The position numbers and the translations under genes were made by a program. From contig JAEYLX010000051.1 of assembly GCA_023407575.1 (NCBI GenBank), forward strand, positions 85,919 to 149,918: DNA of 64,000 bases. Reading direction: 5' to 3'. Within the stretch, counting starts at the first letter, position 1. Each line of letters opens with the position of its first letter. Below, one piece after another: positions 25,289 to 33,090 of this stretch. The stretch is from Bacillota bacterium. GTDB taxonomy: Bacteria; Bacillota; Clostridia; Lachnospirales; Lachnospiraceae. The notes below the pieces were generated by a model. It saw only the letters and a program-made list of their open reading frames with translations, had not been told where the DNA came from and did not search any database.

Positions 25289-25996
25289 ATGAAATTTAAT
25301 GAAATAATATCCCCTTCCCTGAAAGAGCTGTTCATTCAGGAAATTGAAAACAGCATACTCTCCGGAAAATTAGAGATTGGAGAGCAACTCCCTTCCGAAC
25401 GTGAATTAGCACAAGGCATGAAAGTCAGCCGTGCCGTGGTTAACGCAGGTATAAAAGAAATGGCCTTAAAAGGCTTCTTAGAAATCAAACCTCGCTCCGG
25501 GACCTATGTAGCAGACTATCGACGCAGTGGTACCATTGATACCCTGCTCTCTATTATGAAATATAATGGCGGTCAATTAAAACGTGAGGATGTCCGTTCC
25601 ATCCTGGAACTCAAGGTAGTCTTAGATACTCTTGGTGCAGAATTATTTCTTGCAAAAAATAAGGAAAGTGACATAAAAGCTCTGGAAGACAGGCTCATTA
25701 GTTTAAGAGAATCACCCACGAAAGAATTAATTATAGATAATTACTTTGAGTTCTATCAAGAACTTATGCTGTTATCGGGTAATACTTTATTACCTTTAAT
25801 CTATTACTCTTTTCGTAAACCAGTGTTGAGTCTTCTTGATCGCTATAGTAGAAAACACGGAACTGAACATCTAATACAAACAGTACAGCATCTTTTTGAT
25901 GCATTAAAAAGTCAGGATCTAGACAATGCCAGGCGCTGTATCAAAGAAAGAATTGGAGAAGCCATCACGGGTTCAAAAGAAATCTATAGTGAATAG
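25289..25996 (+). CDS. FadR-type GntR family transcriptional regulator
   Basis: 235 residues. The winged helix at residues 10-75 shows IENSILSGKLEIGEQLPSERELAQGM and RSGTYVADY, the GntR signature. Residues 95-230 are all helical and fit the FCD ligand domain of the FadR subfamily, which often binds a metal and an organic acid. It stands between the divergent DUF5692 gene and the oxidoreductase gene, and TGGT...ACCA operators occur at both its own promoter and just behind its stop. Start follows AGGAGGAATGAT. Confidence 0.93.
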   Translation: MKFNEIISPSLKELFIQEIENSILSGKLEIGEQLPSERELAQGMKVSRAVVNAGIKEMALKGFLEIKPRSGTYVADYRRSGTIDTLLSIMKYNGGQLKREDVRSILELKVVLDTLGAELFLAKNKESDIKALEDRLISLRESPTKELIIDNYFEFYQELMLLSGNTLLPLIYYSFRKPVLSLLDRYSRKHGTEHLIQTVQHLFDALKSQDLDNARRCIKERIGEAITGSKEIYSE

Positions 25997-26000
25997 TAAT

Positions 26001-26013
26001 CTGGTCATACCAG
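26001..26013. promoter_or_regulatory. GntR operator 2
   Basis: CTGGTCATACCAG is a perfect palindrome and matches the TGGT-N3-ACCA form used by FadR-family repressors such as PdhR and LldR. It starts 4 bases after the gntR stop and about 125 bases before the oxidoreductase start. A TATAAT at 26087-26092 lies downstream. Confidence 0.6.
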
Positions 26014-26137
26014 TTTGTTGTTTTTGACTGTTTGTTTTATCCACTCTTGGTATGACACTCTAAATCACTGTCTCCTTAACTTAGTCTATAATAATTTGTT
26101 AAAATATAAACAAACTTTTATTAAACGGAGGATATTT

Positions 26138-28822
26138 ATGGTAAATGAAAAAATTCTAGATCTGGCGAATCACATTAGCCGAAAAAAGAGGGGGACCAAA
26201 AGCGAAATAAAGCCTACTGACCCTGAGTATCTTATTCTGGAACCTGTTGTGACTGATGCAATGGCAGATGCAGCAATGCATATGGTGATTCGTACAAAAT
26301 ATACTGCAGAATCACTGGCACCTCTTTGTGGAATGACCGTGGAAGAGACTGCGAAACAATTATATGAATTAGCTGAGGCAGGCGTTTGTTTTGTTAATGA
26401 GATTGATGGAGTGGACCATTTTTGGTACGACACCTGGGTACCAGGTATTATGGAAATGATGGCAGGTCACAAAGAAAATGTTGCGAAATACCCTCAGATA
26501 ACACAAGCCTTTGAAGCTTACGGACGTGTCCGTGGTCCAATGAGCGCTGGCAGCTTTCCAGTTGGTGTTGGACTTATGCGTGTTATTCCCATTGAAAGTG
26601 CTATTGACGGCAACTCTCGTCGTGCCAGCTATGAAGAAATATCAAAGTACTTAAACGAAAATACTATTTTTACTGTATCCGACTGCTCCTGTCGTACTGT
26701 TCGTGAAGAAATGGGTGAAGGCTGTGGACATTTGAAGGAAGATATGTGTATTCAGATGGGTCATGCCGCTGAATACTATATTAGAACTGGGCGAGGCAGA
26801 CAAATAACCCGAGAAGAGGCTTTTGAAATTATTGACCGCGCAGAAGAAAATGGATTAATGCATCAAATTCCTAACCTCGACGGTTCTGGACATACCCATG
26901 CAATCTGCAATTGCTGTGGCTGTTCCTGCCTCTCACTGCGTTCTGCTGGAATGTTCTTCAATGGGGACATGGTACGTTCTAATTACGTTGCAAAGGTTGA
27001 TAAGAACAAATGCGTGGCTTGCGGTGAGTGTGTGGAAAACTGTCCCGTAAATGCCCTTCAGCTGGGCCAAAAGGTATGCTCCAGCACTAAGATTGTAGAA
27101 GATATTACAAAAAGGGAAACCCCCAGAGATACCGAATGGGGTCCTGAAAATTGGAATATAGATTATCGCTACAACCGTAAAAATGTAGTTGAAACTGGTA
27201 CCAGTCCTTGTAAAACTGAATGTCCAGCTCACATCGCCGTTCAAGGATATATTAAACTAGCTGCGCAGGGACAATATACAGAGGCTCTTGCTCTAATTAA
27301 GAAGAACAATCCATTTCCAGCCGTTTGTGGCCGTATTTGTCCACATGGCTGTGAGTCAGTTTGTACACGTGGAGAACTTGATGAGCCAATCGCAATTGAT
27401 GAAATAAAGAAATTTATAGCACAGCAGGACCTGGATGCAGATAATCGCTATGTCCCAAAAAAACGCCATGCCTATGGCAAAAAGATTGCTGTTGTTGGCG
27501 CAGGTCCATCCGGTCTATCCTGTGCTTATTACCTTGCTCTTGATGGTTATGAAGTTACTGTATTTGAAAAGCAAAAAGTTCTAGGTGGAATGTTAACAAC
27601 CGGAATTCCGACCTTTCGATTAGAAAAAGACGTTATTAATGCTGAAATAGACATTTTAAAGGAAATGGGTGTTCAATTTAAAACTGGTATTGAGATTGGA
27701 CGAGACAAAACCATTCAGGACCTCAGAGCAGAAGGTTATAAAGCTTTCTATCTCGCTATTGGTGCTCAGGGTGGTCGTAAACTTGGTGTTGAAGGAGAGA
27801 ATACCCCTGAAGTTATTTCTGGTATCTCCTTCCTTCGTGATGTTAACACAGATACCCCGTCACCAGTAAGTGGTAAGGTTATTGTAATAGGTGGTGGAAA
27901 TGTTGCTATTGATGTTGCAAGAACCGCTGCTCGTCTTCCAGTTGCCTCTGTATCCTTATACAGTCTTGAGTCCAGGAGTGAAATGCCTGCACTTTCAGAA
28001 GAAATAGAGGAAGCATTGCAAGAAGATATCTCCATTCATAATTCTTGGGGTCCAAAGCAAATTATTGTTGAAAATGGTAGGGTAACTGGTGTAGAATTTA
28101 AAAAATGCTTATCCGTATTTGACGAAAACAAACGATTTCATCCTGTATTTGATGAGAAGGAAATTATGTTTGTTCCTGCTGACTATGTTCTACTCTCCAT
28201 TGGGCAAAGCATCGAGAGCAGTGACCTTCTTCTAAATACTGTAGTAGAGCGCAATCCAAATGGAACCATAAAAGCGGATTATGTTACATTACAAACCAGT
28301 GAACCAGATATATTTGTCGGTGGTGATGCCTTTACTGGTCCCAAATACGCTATTCATGCAATTGCTGCCGGTAAGGAAGGTGCTATTTCTATTCATCGCT
28401 TTGTCAACCGTGGGCAAAGCTTAACCATTGGCCGAGACCGTAAAGAATATCATTCTCTTGATAAAAAGAATGTAATACTGGATAGCTATGACACCATGCC
28501 AAGACAAAGTGCTAAGCATGAAAGCCATTCTTCCGCTAATAAGTCCTTCCATGACCCTCGCCTTACCTTCACAAAAGAGCAGGTTATGAAGGAAACCGAA
28601 CGTTGCTTAGGCTGTGGTGTTACTATTGTGGATGAGTATTCCTGTGTGGGTTGCGGTCAATGTACAACCAAATGTAAGTTTGAAGCTATTACTTTGGAAC
28701 GTAGATACGATGGTGAAGGCGTTCGTCTGGAAGATCTGAAACCCGTGGTAATTAAAAATATTCTTAAACGCAAGGTAAGAATAACTACCAAAAAAGTCAA
28801 GAGACTTTTTTTAATAAAATAA
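26138..28822 (+). CDS. multi-domain iron-sulfur/FAD NAD(P)-binding oxidoreductase
   Basis: 894 residues from the ATG at 26138 (ACGGAGGAT site); the frame is open upstream but that part is the untranslated leader. Parts in order: residues 1-280, a helical start and a cysteine region (SDCSC near 183, then CNCCGCSCL); about 288-310, a ferredoxin motif CVACGECVENCPVNA; 350-420, the helical iron-sulfur domain of GltD/DPYD (CKTECPAHIAVQGY, CGRICPHGCESVC); 448-770, FAD (VGAGPSGLSCAYYLA) and NAD(P) (VIGGGNVAIDVARTA) folds, ending with FVGGDAF; about 825-860, a second ferredoxin CVGCGQCTTKCKFEA. This resembles NfnB/GltB-small-subunit enzymes with added clusters at both ends. Partner and substrate are unknown. 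Confidence 0.85.
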   Translation: MVNEKILDLANHISRKKRGTKSEIKPTDPEYLILEPVVTDAMADAAMHMVIRTKYTAESLAPLCGMTVEETAKQLYELAEAGVCFVNEIDGVDHFWYDTWVPGIMEMMAGHKENVAKYPQITQAFEAYGRVRGPMSAGSFPVGVGLMRVIPIESAIDGNSRRASYEEISKYLNENTIFTVSDCSCRTVREEMGEGCGHLKEDMCIQMGHAAEYYIRTGRGRQITREEAFEIIDRAEENGLMHQIPNLDGSGHTHAICNCCGCSCLSLRSAGMFFNGDMVRSNYVAKVDKNKCVACGECVENCPVNALQLGQKVCSSTKIVEDITKRETPRDTEWGPENWNIDYRYNRKNVVETGTSPCKTECPAHIAVQGYIKLAAQGQYTEALALIKKNNPFPAVCGRICPHGCESVCTRGELDEPIAIDEIKKFIAQQDLDADNRYVPKKRHAYGKKIAVVGAGPSGLSCAYYLALDGYEVTVFEKQKVLGGMLTTGIPTFRLEKDVINAEIDILKEMGVQFKTGIEIGRDKTIQDLRAEGYKAFYLAIGAQGGRKLGVEGENTPEVISGISFLRDVNTDTPSPVSGKVIVIGGGNVAIDVARTAARLPVASVSLYSLESRSEMPALSEEIEEALQEDISIHNSWGPKQIIVENGRVTGVEFKKCLSVFDENKRFHPVFDEKEIMFVPADYVLLSIGQSIESSDLLLNTVVERNPNGTIKADYVTLQTSEPDIFVGGDAFTGPKYAIHAIAAGKEGAISIHRFVNRGQSLTIGRDRKEYHSLDKKNVILDSYDTMPRQSAKHESHSSANKSFHDPRLTFTKEQVMKETERCLGCGVTIVDEYSCVGCGQCTTKCKFEAITLERRYDGEGVRLEDLKPVVIKNILKRKVRITTKKVKRLFLIK

Positions 28823-28849
28823 CTATTTAAACTATTGAGAGGTTAAATT

Positions 28850-29188
28850 ATGCATGAACTAGGCATTATGATACATATTGTAGAAAAGGTATCCTCACTG
28901 GCAGAACAGAATAAATTACAAAAAATTCAAAGCTTAGTTCTTCAAGTAGGTGAATTATCACCAGTTGTTCCACATTTTTTAGAAGCATGTTATCCCGCTG
29001 CAATTGACGGTACCCTTCTTGAGAAAACAGAATTAAAAATAGAAGTATTAAAAGCAACTGCACGTTGTCTTCAATGTAATGTTATTTACCCTCCTGTAGA
29101 ACATAAAACCTGCCCTAACTGTAATAGTAAAGAACTTACCCTTGTGAGTGGTAGGGAATTTTTAATCAAAGAAATTATAGGTTATTAA
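28850..29188 (+). CDS. hypA: hydrogenase/urease nickel insertion protein HypA
   Basis: 112 residues. Starts MHELGIM, with the His-2 that binds nickel. The zinc site is CLQCNVIYPPVEHKTCPNC. It works with HypB to load nickel. It lies 27 bases after the oxidoreductase gene and should be co-transcribed with it. The site before its ATG is GAGAGG. Confidence 0.93.
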   Translation: MHELGIMIHIVEKVSSLAEQNKLQKIQSLVLQVGELSPVVPHFLEACYPAAIDGTLLEKTELKIEVLKATARCLQCNVIYPPVEHKTCPNCNSKELTLVSGREFLIKEIIGY

Positions 29189-29193
29189 TCAGT

Positions 29194-29235
29194 AAAATAG
29201 GCAGTTCTGCATGGCTTTGCAGAACTGCCTATTTT
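29194..29235. terminator. terminator after hypA
   Basis: Perfect 18-bp stem AAAATAGGCAGTTCTGCA with loop TGGCTT, ending in TTTT on the plus strand (A4 on the other side), so it can serve both hypA and bofA. Confidence 0.9.
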
Positions 29236-29266
29236 AATATATTTAAATCCTCCCTATGTAGGAATT

Positions 29267-29536
29267 CTAATAAGAGTAATAGATAGCCAGCCCATACAAC
29301 AGCAAAAATCCTGGCAAACCCAAGAGTCCATTTGTAAGCACACTAACACTATTAATTCCCACATCAAATCCATATCCATAACTTCTTAATACCAAATCCA
29401 ATAAGTATATACCAGCTGTACCAATAAAAGCTCGTAGTAGAAAATCAATCAGCATTGCAGGTCTCTTTTTTATAAGACATACTCCAATAAAAATAATACA
29501 GCCTACAATTATCGTAATTAATATAATATTGTCCAT
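29267..29536 (-). CDS. bofA: pro-sigma-K processing inhibitor BofA family protein
   Basis: 89 residues with three hydrophobic stretches. The C-terminal GINSVSVLTNGLLGLPGFLL is the family mark. BofA holds the SpoIVFB protease in check in the outer forespore membrane in Bacillus; the clostridial role is less clear. A YaaL-like gene lies next door, divergent, echoing the yaaL-bofA pair of Bacillus. Start follows GAGGGAGAGG. Confidence 0.82.
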   Translation of the reverse strand: MDNIILITIIVGCIIFIGVCLIKKRPAMLIDFLLRAFIGTAGIYLLDLVLRSYGYGFDVGINSVSVLTNGLLGLPGFLLLYGLAIYYSY

Positions 29537-29757
29537 ATGCCTCTCCCTCTTTTTCTCATAAAAATAAAATATGTACTACATCCCTGAAACAAAGTACTGG
29601 TATCCGAGTTTCGTAATTTCTTTCTATGTAAATTATTATTTTAATTACCTCTGTTACATTTATATACCTTGTCATCCAATTTATGTTAATAAATAGAATA
29701 AAAGGCAAAATATTTGACTATACTATATACAAATCATTATATAAGGCTGGTGACACT

Positions 29758-29973
29758 ATGCTGTTATTCTCTAAACGGAGACCCCCAAAAGATAATTATA
29801 TTATCAATGAGATAAATAAAACAAAGATTGCTATGGAAGCAGCTTACTCCAACTTTCAAAACGTTGTAGATCCTGATCTTATTGATAGCTGTATTTATGA
29901 GTTAAATGCTGTACAAAACCGTTATAAATTTTTATTAAAACTTGCCAAAGAATCCGACACAACTTGCTGCTAA
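29758..29973 (+). CDS. DUF2508 (YaaL-like) family protein
   Basis: 71 residues from the ATG at 29758 (GGTGA site); an earlier in-frame ATG at 29683 gives an unlikely N-terminus. Charged and helical, with NYIINEINKTKIAMEAAY then YELNAVQNRYKFLLK, which fits DUF2508/YaaL. Unknown function; family members often sit beside bofA. Confidence 0.7.
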   Translation: MLLFSKRRPPKDNYIINEINKTKIAMEAAYSNFQNVVDPDLIDSCIYELNAVQNRYKFLLKLAKESDTTCC

Positions 29974-29983
29974 CACATATAAA

Positions 29984-30041
29984 AGCTGCCCCAATCCATT
30001 TTAAGAAAACTATTGTTTTCCTATCATGTTTTGGGACAGCT
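29984..30041. terminator. bidirectional terminator between the DUF2508 gene and the fliS transcript
   Basis: AGCTGCCCCAA (29984-29994) pairs with TTGGGACAGCT (30031-30041) with one G-U, and an inner hairpin GAAAAC/GTTTTC stacks inside. On the minus strand it is followed by TTTTATAT, so it could end the long message from fliS. Confidence 0.6.
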
Positions 30042-30289
30042 CATCTATTTTATGTAATGTTACATTTAATCTTTGGTACACAGCTCTCTTATGTTTCCTT
30101 TTCCTTTTAAAGAATTTTATCTCTCTATTAGAAATTTATCCTCTAAGGTCCGTAGGTTCTCCTATGCGCTTCATGTAATGTTATCTTAGGTTCTATGATA
30201 AGAATCTTCGGTATTGTGTCTAAATCCTTTGTGTATCAACATAAAAGCCGCTTCTGTATCTTAAAAGCATAATTCTTCTTTCGCTCTAA

Positions 30290-30765
30290 ATTACTTTGGT
30301 ATTTTTACTGACAATAATGAACAGCAGCTTTTGTAACTTTCAATGATATCAATCATTTCTTTCGTATACATAACATTTGTACTTTCACTGATATAATAAT
30401 CAGCTTCTTTCGTATCCTTAGCTTTTTGTACTTTCACTGGTAACTATCCAGTTCTTTCGTATACATAGCTTTCGTACATTTACTGGTAATAATCCAGTTC
30501 TTTGGTATGCATGGCTTTCGTACATTTACTGGTAATTATCCAGTTCTTTGGTATACATGACTTTCGTACAGCTACTGGCATCTACCCAGTTCTTTGGTAT
30601 GCATCACTTTTGTACATCTGCTAATGTTCCACCAGCTTCTTTCGTATATATCACTTTTGTACATCTGCTAATGTTCCCATCAGCCTCTTTCGTATATATC
30701 ACTTTTGTACATTTGCTGATGTTCCCATCAGTCGCTTTGGTATCCTCTGCTTTGGTATCCTCACT
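30290..30765 (-). repeat. tandem array of 46-48 bp hairpin units behind fliS
   Basis: CTTT(C/G)GTAT recurs at 30359, 30407, 30454, 30500, 30546, 30592, 30639, 30687 and 30735, a period of 46-48 bases, with worn copies on either side. Each unit holds an inverted repeat. On the minus strand these read ACTGG..CCAGT (four units), GCTGAT..ATCAGT, AATGAT..ATCATT, GCTGATG..CATTAGC, GCTGGTG..CATTAGC and CTGATG..CATCAG. Paired bases change together, and the imperfect ones are G-U pairs only on the minus strand, the strand of fliS. Between stems lie two copies of TAC(A/C/G)AAAG per unit. The period breaks the frame, so it is not coding. Region 30044-30290 holds only worn traces. Confidence 0.8.
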
Positions 30766-30816
30766 ACTGTTGTCCTTAGCTTCCTTTGTACTTTAAAGTC
30801 TTTTGTAGTGGCTTAT

Positions 30817-31296
30817 TTATACCATAAACCCACGGCTCCTGCTATTAGGATCGATGTAAGTCTCATTCAATGTGCCCTTACCGTAGGTTAAGCCCGCATA
30901 GAGCTGCTGCGTGTTACGCATCATTGGTCCGCTGGTGTCAGTTTTACTAACACCTTCAAAACCTGTTAAAAGTCTTGTTATTACACCTTGAACACCTTCA
31001 AGTGAATCAGGAGTTCTTTTCATAATGGCTGTAATAATTGATTTATTTGCAAATAGGTAGAGGCTAAGTAGATCATAGGAAATCTGGTATTTAAAATCTA
31101 ATGCCACTATCAGTTCATTGATATATTTATGTGCTCTTTTCAGCTCTTTATCAAAGGTCACAAAATCCTTTGATTCATAAGCTTCCTTGGCTTCTGCTAT
31201 TTCTTCCAAAACCATCTCGTATAAAATAACGATAAGCTCGCTTTTAGAGGCTTGGGTTATTCTGTTTGCGAAGGTTTGAATTGCCTCTTTTTTCAT
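30817..31296 (-). CDS. fliS: flagellar export chaperone FliS
   Basis: 159 residues. All-helical, with ITQASKSELIVILYEMVLEEI, then FDKELKRAHKYINELIVALD and the four-helix bundle typical of FliS; the C-terminal tail after residue 125 is longer than in Bacillus. Binds the C-terminal helix of flagellin in the cytosol. It begins 37 bases after the flagellin gene with an AGGAGG site, and its 3' end leads into the hairpin array. Confidence 0.93.
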   Translation of the reverse strand: MKKEAIQTFANRITQASKSELIVILYEMVLEEIAEAKEAYESKDFVTFDKELKRAHKYINELIVALDFKYQISYDLLSLYLFANKSIITAIMKRTPDSLEGVQGVITRLLTGFEGVSKTDTSGPMMRNTQQLYAGLTYGKGTLNETYIDPNSRSRGFMV

Positions 31297-31333
31297 TGAT
31301 TAAGTCCTCCTGTCCTTCCTCTTATAGAATTAA

Positions 31334-32875
31334 TTAATTCTGAAGTAAGGATAAGATTGTCTGTGGTCTCTGATTTGCCTGTGCTAACATAGAGGTACCA
31401 GCCTGTGCCAATACATTCTTCTGCGTATAGTTTGCCATTTCAACTGCCATATCTGCATCTGAAATACGGGATAAGGATTCTGTCATGTTCTCAGAAGTTG
31501 TATCTAAGTTAGAAATGGAATGCTCTAATCTATTCTGATATGCACCAAGTTTGGAACGAATTGCGGATACCTGATTAATTGCTGTATCAAGTAAAGTGAT
31601 TGCCGCCTGTGCACCATCTGCTGTACCGATATTTACCTTGTCAACTCCAAGGGTAGCTGGATCCACCTTAGGAATTCTTACAGACATCGTCTGTCCTTCA
31701 TTTGCACCAATTTGAAGATCCATTGGACCTGCATCAAGAACGGAGATTATGATGTCTTTATAATTGGCAGTGGGGGTAGTAGGAACAGCCGGTGTTCCGC
31801 CACCAATATCATAATCATCAAATGTAGTTCCTGCTGTTCCTGCTGCAATTTCAATTACCATGGAGAAATTATCTCTGTCAGATATCGTAACCTTATTACC
31901 AGTAATGGAAACTGTAGCTGTATTGTCAAATTTTGAAGAATAATCTAGCGTTGCTTTTGCGTCCACACCGTTAGCCACTGTTTTCGTCGGTGACAATCCC
32001 AACAAAGTTGCTAATTCTGGATCATCACAATAGATTTCAACCTTTTGATCAGAACCATATTCACTGGAAACAAACGCAATACTGTCACCACCAGCCAATG
32101 TTTTACTAGTGTAGCCTGCTAAGTCCAAATTAGTTGTTGTGACCGGGTCAACTCCATTTGCTACTGCAAAAACCTTAACACCAACGCTGTCTCCTGCATC
32201 TCTTAATTTTTTAAAGACATCATCTAATGTGTCCCCTTCTTCTATCTTAACGGACTCTCCATTTATATTTATAGAACCCACTTCATTACTAGTAATGACT
32301 CTTGCTGTGGGGCTGCCTGTAAATTTGGTATCATCACCAACAATTACTGCCTGTCTCGCATCCTGTGTAACTGTTAACTTAAAGTCTCCAACAGATACTG
32401 TATCGGACAAAGATACTAATTTAACATTACTATTACTGGAATAGGATTTACGATCAATATTACCATCTAATAAGGTCATGGTATTAAACTCGGTTGTTTT
32501 TGAGATACGAGTAATCTCACTGTTTAATTGGTCGATTTCCGTTTGAATTGCATCGCGATCTTCTGATGTATAAGTACCATTTGCAGATTGTACTGCAAGC
32601 TCTCTCATTCTCTGAAGCATTGCTTCAACCTCAACTAAAGCACCTTCCGCGGTCTGTATTACAGAGATACCATCGGAGGCATTTCTGGAAGCTTGATCTA
32701 AACCAGAGATCTGGGTTCTCATTTTTTCAGAAATTGCTAATCCTGCAGAGTCATCTGCTGCACTGTTGATACGATAACCGGAAGATAATCTCTCCAAGCT
32801 CTTATCTAACATTGAATTTGTTTTTGCTAATTGGTTGTTTGCCTTTAAAGCTGAAATGTTATGGTTGATTCTCAT
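31334..32875 (-). CDS. flagellin
   Basis: 513 residues. The N-terminal D0/D1 part is MRINHNISALKANNQL to about residue 150, with LSSGYRINSAADDSAGL. The C-terminal part holds LGAYQNRLEHSISNL and ends QANQRPQTILSLLQN. The middle (about 160-400) is the variable surface domain, rich in Thr, Val and Asp. Forms the filament; exported with FliS. The ribosome site is a modest AGGTGA. A 215-base leader region with two matching ACATGGAGG sites precedes it. Confidence 0.96.
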   Translation of the reverse strand: MRINHNISALKANNQLAKTNSMLDKSLERLSSGYRINSAADDSAGLAISEKMRTQISGLDQASRNASDGISVIQTAEGALVEVEAMLQRMRELAVQSANGTYTSEDRDAIQTEIDQLNSEITRISKTTEFNTMTLLDGNIDRKSYSSNSNVKLVSLSDTVSVGDFKLTVTQDARQAVIVGDDTKFTGSPTARVITSNEVGSININGESVKIEEGDTLDDVFKKLRDAGDSVGVKVFAVANGVDPVTTTNLDLAGYTSKTLAGGDSIAFVSSEYGSDQKVEIYCDDPELATLLGLSPTKTVANGVDAKATLDYSSKFDNTATVSITGNKVTISDRDNFSMVIEIAAGTAGTTFDDYDIGGGTPAVPTTPTANYKDIIISVLDAGPMDLQIGANEGQTMSVRIPKVDPATLGVDKVNIGTADGAQAAITLLDTAINQVSAIRSKLGAYQNRLEHSISNLDTTSENMTESLSRISDADMAVEMANYTQKNVLAQAGTSMLAQANQRPQTILSLLQN

Positions 32876-32914
32876 ATAGTATCACCTAATCCCTTTCTTT
32901 TTGGCAGCCATCCC

Positions 32915-32995
32915 CCTCCATGTACGATGGTACGCTCGATTTATTATAATCATATATTTTTATAGCTTGTCTATAAATCAGCAACCTCCATGTAG
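32915..32995 (-). promoter_or_regulatory. two candidate CsrA-type sites in the flagellin leader
   Basis: On the minus strand CTACATGGAGG (32995-32985) and GTACATGGAGG (32925-32915) are 70 bases apart, 40 and 110 bases ahead of the flagellin start. Each fits the ACA.GGA core bound by CsrA, which in Bacillus binds two sites in the hag leader. No csrA or fliW lies in the window. Confidence 0.35.
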
Positions 32996-33090
32996 CCGAT
33001 ATAAATCGTTATTAAACTTTCTTTTACACTACCTTTTCATACTGCGTATTTGAGGCTAGTCCAAAAACCTGCGCTTTCGTTCACACTAAC

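Noticed and set aside
26015..26137. 41-codon extension of the oxidoreductase
   Set aside because: It has no ribosome site and runs through the promoter region; the ATG at 26138 has ACGGAGGAT upstream and starts a sensible protein.
23450..29188. A complete [NiFe] hydrogenase operon
   Set aside because: Only hypA and hypB are present; no large or small subunit with the CxxC nickel ligands and no hypCDEF occur in the window.
30290..30765. CRISPR array
   Set aside because: Units follow each other without unique spacers, whole units vary, and no cas gene is present.
30548..30796. Plus-strand frame with a repeated SFVYITFVHLLMFP peptide
   Set aside because: It is a reading of the hairpin array where three units happen to be 48 bases long; other units of 46-47 bases break the frame, and there is no proper ribosome site.
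32972..33001. Plus-strand TAAA...GCCGATAT as a sigma-28 promoter antisense to the FliK-like gene
   Set aside because: The spacing is 17 instead of 15 bases and no gene follows on that strand; it overlaps the leader repeat instead.
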